Program-made: the position numbers and the translations under genes | DNA from: GCA-001856825 sp049965815 | GTDB lineage: Archaea; Thermoplasmatota; Thermoplasmata; Thermoplasmatales; GCA-001856825 | DNA length: 64,000 nucleotides | Assembly: GCA_049965815.1 (NCBI GenBank) | Contig: JBMFVV010000003.1 | Coordinates: 31,741-95,740, forward strand | Reading direction: 5' to 3' | Notes under the pieces: generated by a model | What the model was told of the DNA's origin: nothing | Databases searched by the model: none | The model's input: the letters and a program-made list of their open reading frames with translations, nothing else | Shown here: in pieces, positions 7,167 through 14,633 of the stretch | Layout of the letters: every line of letters begins with the position of its first letter | Numbering within the stretch: position 1 is the first letter of the stretch

Positions 7167-7598
7167 ATGACAACATCTCAAGAAATAGCTTCAAAAGAGA
7201 GATTTATGAAAGAGTATAGGAGAGACTCAAACCCAGACACCAACGATTCAAGGCTTCTAGTATCGTTGCACAGCATAGAGTTCTCTGAGAAGACTAATGG
7301 CTACTTCGAAGTCGCCAGTGACATATACTTCTCGAATCTACTTTACCTCCTGTACATTAAAAAGGTAACTGCGGGTAACGACTTTGAAACTGCAAAGAAC
7401 AAAGCTAAATCTGTGCTGATAGGCGAGTTAGAGAAGAAGAGGTATTCGATACTTACAAGAGCATCGTCCTTGAATGAAGACACGCTTGATTCTGTCATAA
7501 CAGAAAGAAAGTTGGTCCTGATTGACAGAGCAATCTATCTACTTGAGACCGATGAAACCGATGGGGTATACTGCAACTACGATGTCCCAGATGATTGA
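7167..7598 (+). CDS. Orphan family B protein (paralogue of 17617-18012)
   Basis: The 143-residue protein is read from ATG 7167, chosen because a perfect GGAGGTGA lies eight bases upstream; a longer frame from 7125 lacks this. The core LLVSLHSIEFSEKTNGYF, YLLYIKKVT, DFETAKNKAKSVL and a basic helix match the minus-strand gene at 17617-18012 segment by segment. No named domain is recognised. It seems soluble, with alternating hydrophobic strands then long helices. Both family B genes sit beside family A genes, so the two families may work together. Confidence 0.65.
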   Translation: MTTSQEIASKERFMKEYRRDSNPDTNDSRLLVSLHSIEFSEKTNGYFEVASDIYFSNLLYLLYIKKVTAGNDFETAKNKAKSVLIGELEKKRYSILTRASSLNEDTLDSVITERKLVLIDRAIYLLETDETDGVYCNYDVPDD

Positions 7599-7696
7599 TG
7601 AATAATATCTGAATTAATCTCAAAACAGGTTTTTGACAATAGGAAAGCAGGTCATTTAGACCATTGTCTTTGACACACTTGATATGAGAAGATTAC

Positions 7697-8464
7697 CTAC
7701 TGCCCCTTCACTTCCAGTTCTATTGATTTTATCTTCTTTAGTACTTCTTCAACGATCCTCTTTGAATTTTCAAGAGTGTCTGCCTTTGCCGATACCTCTA
7801 TTTCAAGCGATGATTCATTTCCATCCTTAATGGTCGGGTGGGACTTTATGTATACCTTACCGCCATACTCGCTCATCAGTCTTGTTATATAGGGTGCTAA
7901 CGATGCTTCGTAAATCCCGACTATAACAAACGAATCTTCGAAATAGAAACTGTCCTTTAACTTAATTTCTCTTTCTATCAACCCTAGCATAGACCTCATC
8001 TCCGATGGAACTCCGGGAGTAAGAAAGATACGAGTTGACTCAATCTTATACTCGATTCCAGGAGCTGTCCCAACTTCGTTCTTTAGTATTATAGAACCCT
8101 TGGGAACCATGGCCATCTTCTCGCGTTCCTTCGTCATTTCCATTCCCCTTTTTTCTGTCTTCATCTTAATCTCACTGTAAACATCCTCATTCACCTCTAG
8201 TGGTATATTGAATTCTTCTGCAAATGAAGATATAGTCATGTCATCGAATGTCGGTCCCAGTCCACCCGTTGACACAATCACATCGCAGACGCCTATGAGG
8301 GATCTGAAAGCACGACCGATCTCCTCCTTTATGTCTGGGACGACAAGACCTCTGTAAATATCATATCCTGAAAAGTTAAGCATTCTACCTATTTCAGCTG
8401 CGTTGGTATTCACTGTTTTCCCCTTAAGTATCTCGTTCCCAATTGTAAGGATGCAAGCCTTCAT
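7697..8464 (-). CDS. CinA/MoaB-like molybdopterin-binding domain protein
   Basis: The 255-residue protein starts MKACILTIGNEILKGKTVNT, then STGGLGPTFDDMT around residue 87 and FLTPGVPSEMRSML around residue 148, the motifs of the MoaB/Mog fold. It matches the N-terminal domain of CinA, without the C-terminal NMN deamidase domain. In archaea such proteins are annotated as CinA-like nucleotide-binding proteins; the substrate is not certain. The start ATG 8464 is the first Met of the conserved N terminus. The tail of a broken eIF2B-like gene lies upstream on the same strand. Confidence 0.85.
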   Translation of the reverse strand: MKACILTIGNEILKGKTVNTNAAEIGRMLNFSGYDIYRGLVVPDIKEEIGRAFRSLIGVCDVIVSTGGLGPTFDDMTISSFAEEFNIPLEVNEDVYSEIKMKTEKRGMEMTKEREKMAMVPKGSIILKNEVGTAPGIEYKIESTRIFLTPGVPSEMRSMLGLIEREIKLKDSFYFEDSFVIVGIYEASLAPYITRLMSEYGGKVYIKSHPTIKDGNESSLEIEVSAKADTLENSKRIVEEVLKKIKSIELEVKGQ

Positions 8465-8519
8465 GACTATGGCAGTGCAGACTGAGTCTTATTCGTTTCC
8501 TTCTTGCATTCTTCTGTTT

Positions 8520-8820
8520 TTATAAATATACAGCTTTTAGGAAGATGTCGTGGATTCTCTTAACTGTCTCATTGCTAGGCTGTCTGAATGTCCCAACATC
8601 AGTGATTAGACTGTTAATCAAAGAAAGGGGGACTCTATCAAATAGGGGGATTATGGAAGAGTTCTTACGACCTATCTTTCTCTCCATTATCTTTCCAGGG
8701 GCGTAATCTGAGGCTTTGAATGATTCTCCAATGGCATAAACACCAATACCGGCTTCTCATGCCGATAGACATAAGGGTACCGAGCCAATTTTGTTGATCA
8801 GGTACCCATTTGAATATGGG
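8520..8820 (-). pseudogene. eIF2B-like protein, C-terminal half cut off by the IS607 element
   Basis: Read on the minus strand from 8819, this frame gives PYSNGYLINKIGS, then GVYAIGESFKASDYAPGK, ending at TAA 8520-8522. These match the C-terminal half of archaeal eIF2B-alpha-like/ribose-1,5-bisphosphate isomerase-like proteins (NG.VINKIGT, ETYKF). The other half is at 10712-11232, beyond the IS element. A TGA at 8757-8759 interrupts LSA*EAG, where the family tends to have an Arg, so the fragment has decayed further. No start codon or promoter precedes it. Confidence 0.85.
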
Positions 8821-8836
8821 CACAAATAGTAATAAT

Positions 8837-8846
8837 ATAATATATT
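8837..8846 (+). promoter_or_regulatory. TATA box of tnpA within the IS607 left end
   Basis: TAATATATTT lies about 26 bases before the ATG at 8869, close to the inferred left end of the element. The element therefore seems to bring its own promoter. Confidence 0.4.
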
Positions 8847-8868
8847 TCTGATATATAAGGTATTAACA

Positions 8869-9465
8869 ATGAAAGCAAATGAAGTTTTGAATCTTTTGCA
8901 GATATCCAGAAAGACGCTCCATGTCTATGCAAAAGATGGAAGAATCAGGTATATAGTAATGCCGAACAAGATGTACAATTACAACGAGGAGGATGTCTAT
9001 AAGATTCTCAATAAGGATGTGAAGAGAAAGACCGTTATCTATGCCAGGGTATCAACAGTAAAGCAGAAGAACGACTTACAAAACCAGGTTGAGCAGTTGA
9101 AGCAGTGGTGTTTCATGAATGGGTATACCATAAATGCCATATACGCTGATATTGCCCCCGGCATATCATTTGAAAAGAGAAAAGTGTTCTTCGAGATGCT
9201 TGATGAGATCATGAACCACAGGGTAGAGAAGGTGATCGTAACATACAAGGACAGGTTGAGCAGGGTCGCATTTGAATTATTTAAATACCTGTTTGCGAGA
9301 TTCAGGACAGGAATAGTTGTTATTTCGGAAGTGGGCAATGCCAAACTTGATTCAGAAGAAATTTTCGAAGAAATTGTATCAATGCTTCACTGCTATTCAA
9401 TGAAAACGTATCCCAGGAGAAGAAACCATTCGATTGAGGTGGGATATGAAGACAACAAGAACTGA
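8869..9465 (+). CDS. tnpA: IS607-family serine recombinase (transposase TnpA)
   Basis: The 198-residue protein begins with a MerR-like helix-turn-helix (NEVLNLLQISRKTLHVYAKDGRI) and continues into a serine-recombinase domain: VIYARVSTVKQK with the nucleophilic Ser near residue 65, then IAPGISFEKRK and VIVTYKDRLSRVAFE with the conserved Arg residues. This N-terminal DNA-binding domain plus catalytic domain is the IS607 order. Length is normal. tnpB starts before its stop codon, so translation is probably coupled. It appears intact. Confidence 0.93.
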   Translation: MKANEVLNLLQISRKTLHVYAKDGRIRYIVMPNKMYNYNEEDVYKILNKDVKRKTVIYARVSTVKQKNDLQNQVEQLKQWCFMNGYTINAIYADIAPGISFEKRKVFFEMLDEIMNHRVEKVIVTYKDRLSRVAFELFKYLFARFRTGIVVISEVGNAKLDSEEIFEEIVSMLHCYSMKTYPRRRNHSIEVGYEDNKN

Positions 9466-10690
9466 ACAGGTCTATCTGAAGGAGAATGAAACAGTCTCAC
9501 GGATGTGCCATCTTTCCAAGAACCTGTTCAATCAAGTCAATTACACACTCAGGAACCAGTTCCTGAACCATGAGAAACTGACTGAGTACAAGGCGCTTGC
9601 AAAACAGCTTTCGAAACCTTCCGGCATAGAAGATCATGACAACTTTCAGAAGCTGCCGGCACAGACAGCGCAATGGGCAATTAAAAAGGTGGTACAGTCA
9701 TGGAACTCATTCTTCAAAGCCATGAGGGCATGGAAAAAGCATCCTGAAAAGTTCATGGGGATGCCTAAACCGCCTAAATACAAGAATAATGATGGCGAGT
9801 TCATGCTGATATTTACGAACCAGCAGTGCCATATCGATGATGGAATTTTGATTTTTCCAAAGATTATGAATATGGAGGTGGAGACCAGACTGAAGGATGT
9901 GGAACTGAGAGAGGTTCGGATAATTCCACAGGGCGTGGGTTACACTGTGGAAATAGTATATGTGAAAGAGGCAACGGAAACGGGCACAACGGAACCGCGG
10001 AGAGTTATGGGTATTGATATCGGTGTGAGAAATCTTGTAACCATTGGAAACAACATCTCTGAACAGGGGATTGTTGTTAGGGCAGGATTGCTGAAATCCG
10101 TAAATCAGTACTTCAACAAGGAATTTGCAAGACTGAGATCAATAAACGATCTGCAACACAATGAAAGAAAGCGGACAAAGAAGATGCAGAAACCCTTCAC
10201 TGAGAGAAACAGGAAAGTAAAGGACATTATGCACAGGGTCTCGAAAGCAATCGTAGCTTACGCGAAGATCCGGGAGATAGATACGATCGTCATAGGCCAC
10301 AACAACGAATGGAAACAGTCAGTTAGCATGGGAAAGAGGAATAACCAGAATTTCGTCCAGCTCCCCTTTAACACGTTGATTCAGCAGATCAGGTACAAAG
10401 CCGAAGAGAAAGGGATTAATGTCATGATACAGGAGGAGAGCCACACAAGCAAGTGCAGTTTCCTTGACAATGAAGTGGTAGAACATCACGACACGTACAT
10501 GGGAAAGAGAATAAGCAGAGGCACATTTCTATCTGCAGATGGAACACCAATACACGCCGATCTCAATGGATCGTACAACATAATAAGAAAAGCAATCCCT
10601 GAAGCTTTCGCCGACGGGATAGAGGGTATAGGGTTATACCCACGAAGTTTAAGCATCAGACAGATGATAACTTCCAAAGGTGGATGTTAA
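9446..10690 (+). CDS. tnpB: IS607-associated TnpB, RNA-guided nuclease family
   Basis: I chose ATG 9446 (414 residues) because GAGGTG lies four bases upstream; TTG 9434 is also possible. The RuvC-I Asp is in VMGIDIGVRN near residue 191 and the RuvC-III Asp in IHADLNGSYNI near the C terminus. The RuvC-II segment reads IVIGHNNEWKQ, with Gly where many TnpBs have the catalytic Glu. A Glu pair follows 46-47 residues later in IQEESHTSK. The zinc-finger region has one Cys (KCSFLD) and no CxxC pairs. Family members are guided by a right-end omega RNA and cut near the element's target motif. Confidence 0.9.
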   Translation: MKTTRTEQVYLKENETVSRMCHLSKNLFNQVNYTLRNQFLNHEKLTEYKALAKQLSKPSGIEDHDNFQKLPAQTAQWAIKKVVQSWNSFFKAMRAWKKHPEKFMGMPKPPKYKNNDGEFMLIFTNQQCHIDDGILIFPKIMNMEVETRLKDVELREVRIIPQGVGYTVEIVYVKEATETGTTEPRRVMGIDIGVRNLVTIGNNISEQGIVVRAGLLKSVNQYFNKEFARLRSINDLQHNERKRTKKMQKPFTERNRKVKDIMHRVSKAIVAYAKIREIDTIVIGHNNEWKQSVSMGKRNNQNFVQLPFNTLIQQIRYKAEEKGINVMIQEESHTSKCSFLDNEVVEHHDTYMGKRISRGTFLSADGTPIHADLNGSYNIIRKAIPEAFADGIEGIGLYPRSLSIRQMITSKGGC

Positions 10691-10711
10691 AATGGTTAAC
10701 AGAAATCATAA

Positions 10712-11232
10712 CCTAGACCATCAAATCCAATTATGACTGCCTCCACTGAATTTACGAAGGCATACGATGCGCTATCCGGTATCACGGTAACATTGCAGAT
10801 TGCCCCATAATCTTTCTCCGCAACTTTATACTCATTACCTGGACTGGACTTTAGGAGCAGCAACTCTTCCAATCCAGTAGATTCAATAAATGTCTTTACA
10901 GCACTGCTATAACTTATTGCAACTGCACTCCTAATTCTAAGTTTCCTAACTTCGGATTTAAGATTGTCCACTGCCCTTTTCCTGTATTCGACCAATAACC
11001 TGCCAGTCTTCCTTAAATCTTCATCAGATTCAATCTTACTTGTCTTCAGAACCAGCCCAGTATTTGAAATGCTGGCCATACCTGGACGAATCTCATCCAT
11101 GGACTTTACCAGCAATTTTAGGTCATTCAGATTAATGCCAGTTAAAAGTTCGGCTATCCTTTCGAAATACCAAGAAGAACCATGAATGTAATCACGCTTG
11201 AGTTCTGAAATTGTTCTCTGGAATTCTTCCAT
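10712..11232 (-). pseudogene. eIF2B-like protein, N-terminal half cut off by the IS607 element
   Basis: From ATG 11232 the frame runs through VEYRKRAVDNLKSEVRK and VTVIPDSASYAFVN to AVIIGFDGL, the middle of an eIF2B-alpha-like/ribose-1,5-bisphosphate isomerase-like fold. It then enters IS607 DNA and stops at 10696 after six foreign-coded residues. Joined to 8520-8820 it gives about 273 residues, the usual length for these archaeal proteins. The N-terminal half could still be translated as a 178-residue protein but lacks about a third of the fold. The original role (translation factor-like or AMP/ribose phosphate metabolism) cannot be decided by eye. Confidence 0.85.
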
Positions 11233-11344
11233 GTCAGGGTATTACTAGGACAGAATTAATCTCTTTCAGGTACGAGTATTTGGGTATGACCACCCGCATT
11301 TAATTAAAACTTAAGTTGGCTTCTTAAATAGTTCAATACTAAAA

Positions 11345-11355
11345 CTTTTATTTAT
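11345..11355 (+). promoter_or_regulatory. TATA box of the MFS/MarR operon
   Basis: CTTTTATTTAT is centred about 24 bases before the ATG at 11374, predicting a leaderless transcript for the transporter and the overlapping MarR gene. Confidence 0.45.
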
Positions 11356-11373
11356 GAAATAACTATCGGGTAA

Positions 11374-13116
11374 ATGGAATACAAGTGGACAGTCCTGGTT
11401 AATACTACCCTCGGTGGGCTGATGGCTTCAATTAACATGACGATTGTTCTAATTTCACTTCCAACAATCTTCCGTGGATTGAATATTGACCCCACAGCAT
11501 CAGGGGAATTTATCATGCTTCTCTGGGTAATGATGGGCTACAGCATTGTCTTGGCCACACTTCTGGTAACTTTCGGTCGCCTCTCTGACATATATGGAAG
11601 AACCAGGCTATACACCCTCGGTTTTCTTATATTCACTGTTGGGTCTATCCTGCTTTCCATAATCCCTGATAACTCGGGCAACCAAGGCGCAGTGATGCTT
11701 ATTGGATTCAGGATGGTTCAGGCGGTGGGCGGAGGCCTGCTGATGGTCAACAGCACAGCACTGATAACGGATTCCTTTGGCCCAAGTGAGCGTGGAAGAG
11801 CTCTTGGAATCAACCAGATTTCATTCATCACAGGATCACTGATTGGCCTCATTGCAGGTGGATTGCTTGCTTCTGCCAACTGGCACCTGATATTTATTGT
11901 AAACATTCCGTTTGCAGTAGCAGGGTCTTTATGGTCCATTTTCAGGCTGAAGCAAATAAAGAAGAGGGAAAAGGTTCCAATGGACATAGCAGGAAACATA
12001 GGTCTTGGAGGAGGTTTGGTGCTGGTGAGCCTGGGGTTCACTTATGCGCTCGTGCCATATGGAACTTCTGCAATGGGTTGGTACAATCCATGGGTGATTG
12101 CTTCATTCATCGGTGGCTCAGTTCTTCTTGTTGCCTTTGTATTCATAGAGACAAGAGTCAAATATCCGCTCTTTGACCTAAGTCTGTTCAGAATTAGGGC
12201 GTTCAATTACGGCAACATGGCCAACTTCATGTCTTCCCTTGGCAGGGGGGCAATCATGTTCCTTGTAATTATCTGGTTACAGGGGATTTACCTTCCTCTG
12301 CACGGTATTTCGTATTCCTCTACTCCGTTCTGGGCTGGGATATACATGATCCCCATGATGGCTGGATTTATTGCACTCGGACCAATTGGTGGAATATTGA
12401 CTGACAAATACGGTGCACGGATTTTCGCCACTGCAGGAATGATAATTGTTGCCATTTCTTTATATCTCCTGACTAGACTTCCTTATAATTTCAATGTTTG
12501 GCAGTTTGAAATAATACTGCTCCTGAATGGAATAGGAAGTGGCCTGTTTGCTGCCCCAAACACAACTGCCGTAATGAACTCGCTACCTGAACAGAGCAGG
12601 GGGGCCGGTAGTGGAATGAGAACGACCTTCAACAACATAGGACAGACAATCAGCATGGCCGTTTTCTTCTCCATAGCCATAACCATATTCTCAGACAAGC
12701 TTCCAACCTCTCTCTATCAAACCTCTTTATCCATTGGGCTACCTCAAAAACTTGCGACTGCAATTTCCCAGATTCCACCGTCTGGCGCATTATTCGCTGC
12801 ATTCTTGGGAATAAATCCAGCCGCTAGCTTCCCGTCATCAATGCTGAATTTGATACCTCCAGCTGCACTGAAATCGTTGATGTCCCTCACATTCTTCCCC
12901 AGTTCCATAGGTCCTTCTTTCATAATCGGTCTAAGGGATTCACTCTATGTGGCCATTGCCATGTCTATTGCGGGAGCCATTCTTTCTGCCCTCAGTGGAG
13001 GCAGATATGTACATGGGGAGGGATATACCAGTGGGAAGGGTGCAATAAAGAATGAAACCAAGAAAACAGTTGAAACACCAAGCAACGACCCTTCACCCGG
13101 CCACGGGAGCAAGTGA
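11374..13116 (+). CDS. MFS drug-efflux-type transporter (DHA2/EmrB-QacA-like)
   Basis: The 580-residue membrane protein has about 14 hydrophobic segments. An MFS motif A-like GRLSDIYGRTRLY lies near residue 68 and a motif C-like LIGLIAGGLLASANWHLIF near residue 150, both characteristic of DHA2 proton-coupled exporters. The C terminus is a short charged cytoplasmic tail. Its stop overlaps the MarR gene by four bases (ATGA), so the two form an operon, and the pump is probably controlled by that regulator. The substrate is unknown. Confidence 0.88.
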   Translation: MEYKWTVLVNTTLGGLMASINMTIVLISLPTIFRGLNIDPTASGEFIMLLWVMMGYSIVLATLLVTFGRLSDIYGRTRLYTLGFLIFTVGSILLSIIPDNSGNQGAVMLIGFRMVQAVGGGLLMVNSTALITDSFGPSERGRALGINQISFITGSLIGLIAGGLLASANWHLIFIVNIPFAVAGSLWSIFRLKQIKKREKVPMDIAGNIGLGGGLVLVSLGFTYALVPYGTSAMGWYNPWVIASFIGGSVLLVAFVFIETRVKYPLFDLSLFRIRAFNYGNMANFMSSLGRGAIMFLVIIWLQGIYLPLHGISYSSTPFWAGIYMIPMMAGFIALGPIGGILTDKYGARIFATAGMIIVAISLYLLTRLPYNFNVWQFEIILLLNGIGSGLFAAPNTTAVMNSLPEQSRGAGSGMRTTFNNIGQTISMAVFFSIAITIFSDKLPTSLYQTSLSIGLPQKLATAISQIPPSGALFAAFLGINPAASFPSSMLNLIPPAALKSLMSLTFFPSSIGPSFIIGLRDSLYVAIAMSIAGAILSALSGGRYVHGEGYTSGKGAIKNETKKTVETPSNDPSPGHGSK

Positions 13117-13550
13117 TGAAGAACGAATATGCTATGATATTGGACCAACTGACTGCGCTCAGAAAGCTCAGGAGAAAGATGCTGGACGAAATCAATGCCA
13201 ACCTGAAGGATATGAACTCAAGTGAATTCTATGTACTGAACAAAATATGTGAGGGGTCCGGGGAACAAACGATGAGCGATTTATCTGCCTCCACGGGTCT
13301 GTCAAACGCACTGATAACCGCTACGGTAGATAGTCTCGAAGGTCTAAAATTTGTAAAGAGGAAAAGGGGACCAGACAGGAGAAGCTACATTGTTGAGCTC
13401 ACTGCAAATGGAAAGGAAAAATGTCTGGAAATGGAAAAAATAAAGAACAGAAGTATTGAGACGCTTTTCAAGAACATGACTAAAGAGGATCTTTCTGAAC
13501 TGAAAGAAACATTGAAAAAACTTAATGAGCTCATGGACAAATATTCTTGA
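13113..13550 (+). CDS. MarR-family transcription regulator
   Basis: The 145-residue protein has a winged helix-turn-helix: SEFYVLNKICEGSGEQTMS, then DLSASTGLSNALITATVDSL (recognition helix) and a wing with KRKRGPDRRSYIVELT, ending in a long dimerisation helix. The DRRSYIVELT wing is typical of MarR. ATG 13113 overlaps the stop of the MFS gene, so it is co-transcribed and probably represses the pump operon until a toxic ligand binds. Confidence 0.87.
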   Translation: MMKNEYAMILDQLTALRKLRRKMLDEINANLKDMNSSEFYVLNKICEGSGEQTMSDLSASTGLSNALITATVDSLEGLKFVKRKRGPDRRSYIVELTANGKEKCLEMEKIKNRSIETLFKNMTKEDLSELKETLKKLNELMDKYS

Positions 13551-13581
13551 AGACAGGACTAAATATTTTGTCCATACTTCC

Positions 13582-14565
13582 TCAGTCCTGCAGAGCATCT
13601 ATCAGAGACGGAAGCGATTCTTCATACAAATATTCTATTCCAAAATGGCCTACATCATACTCCTTGTATTCGTGTCTTATCTTGTTCCTGGCCAGAAGTT
13701 TGCTCATCCCCTTCATGCCTACGTTGATTGAAAATTCATCCTTCCTCCCAACCTGGAGTATAATCTTTTGGTCCCTTATGTTTTCAAGCCTTTTCTCAAC
13801 GTTCCTGAGCGGATCAAATTCCAACCATTTCTTCCAGATCTCTTCCCTAAATATGTGGTACTTGGTGTCGAATGGAAGGTCAAAGCCTAACCCCGGATTA
13901 CCGTTTGGGGAATAGAAGGCTGCCATTGCAATTGTATTCATCGTGTTGAGTTCAGAACCGTCTGGACGTGGCTTCTCGTTTAACTGTTTCATAAACTTCT
14001 GAACAGTTGTCCCTTCCAGCTTAGAAATTGCATCAGGGAAATCCTTGAGATAACAGTACTCGAAACCTGAATCTCCAGAAACGTCCACAAAACCACCAAA
14101 TATTTCAGGATGCCTAGAAGCCAGATTGTATGAACCAAAACCGCCTGACGATTTACCAAACAGACCTATTTTTCTCTTTCCGTATTTGTTATTTATGAAA
14201 CTTACTATGTCCTTAACAATGAAATCCTCATAATTACCTACTGCAGTAGAATTTACATACTGATTGCCATAGTAAGATGTCATAGAATCCGGAAGAAATA
14301 TCAGAAATGAATTAGTTTTATTCTCCGAGATCCTTTCCAGTGCACGGAAGAAATCGTGGCTGCTATAAGATCTATTTAAAAAACTTATGGAACTCCCAAA
14401 GAATCCTGCCAATCCTATAAGTGCAGGGGTAGTTTCCTTGACGTTCCTTTCAAGCACAATTACTTCTCTTTCAACTGGGTCACCAACACGATTCCCCCTG
14501 AGACTTCTACCATTTACCATGAATTTCTTTACTTCAAAAGGCATTTTTCGGTTCAATAGTGGCAT
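13582..14565 (-). CDS. Alpha/beta-hydrolase, esterase family
   Basis: The 327-residue protein has nucleophile motif GLFGKSSGGFGSY near residue 165 (Ser in GxSxG), a candidate acid in QVGRKDEF and a catalytic His in DVGHFGIEYLY. The order Ser-Asp-His and the layout resemble putative esterase/EstA-type (COG0627-like) hydrolases. No signal peptide is visible, so it is likely cytoplasmic. It converges with the MarR gene and lies upstream of nothing obviously related. The substrate is unknown. Confidence 0.75.
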   Translation of the reverse strand: MPLLNRKMPFEVKKFMVNGRSLRGNRVGDPVEREVIVLERNVKETTPALIGLAGFFGSSISFLNRSYSSHDFFRALERISENKTNSFLIFLPDSMTSYYGNQYVNSTAVGNYEDFIVKDIVSFINNKYGKRKIGLFGKSSGGFGSYNLASRHPEIFGGFVDVSGDSGFEYCYLKDFPDAISKLEGTTVQKFMKQLNEKPRPDGSELNTMNTIAMAAFYSPNGNPGLGFDLPFDTKYHIFREEIWKKWLEFDPLRNVEKRLENIRDQKIILQVGRKDEFSINVGMKGMSKLLARNKIRHEYKEYDVGHFGIEYLYEESLPSLIDALQD

Positions 14566-14633
14566 AATGGAGGATAAAAGTATCGTGAATATCCTTTATG
14601 GTTTGCGACTCGAGGAAGATTGCAATTTCTATT

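Larger units (their letters stand above)
8821..10711 (+). mobile_element. IS607-family insertion sequence (about 1.89 kb)
   Basis: The element carries a MerR-like/serine-recombinase tnpA and a tnpB, the IS607 pair. Its ends were inferred from the interrupted host gene: joining 8820 to 10712 restores the eIF2B-like reading frame exactly (GFDGL-G-PYSNG). One base (C at 8821 or at 10712) is ambiguous. No terminal inverted repeats or target duplication are visible, as expected for IS607. The inferred empty target is ATATGGG/CCTAGACC. Confidence 0.88.

Noticed and set aside
8757..8759. TGA in the eIF2B-like fragment read as selenocysteine, given a SelB-like gene in the same window
   Set aside because: The fragment is already cut off by the IS element, the SelB-like protein has no GTPase motifs, and relatives tend to have an Arg-type residue there. 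A plain nonsense change is simpler.
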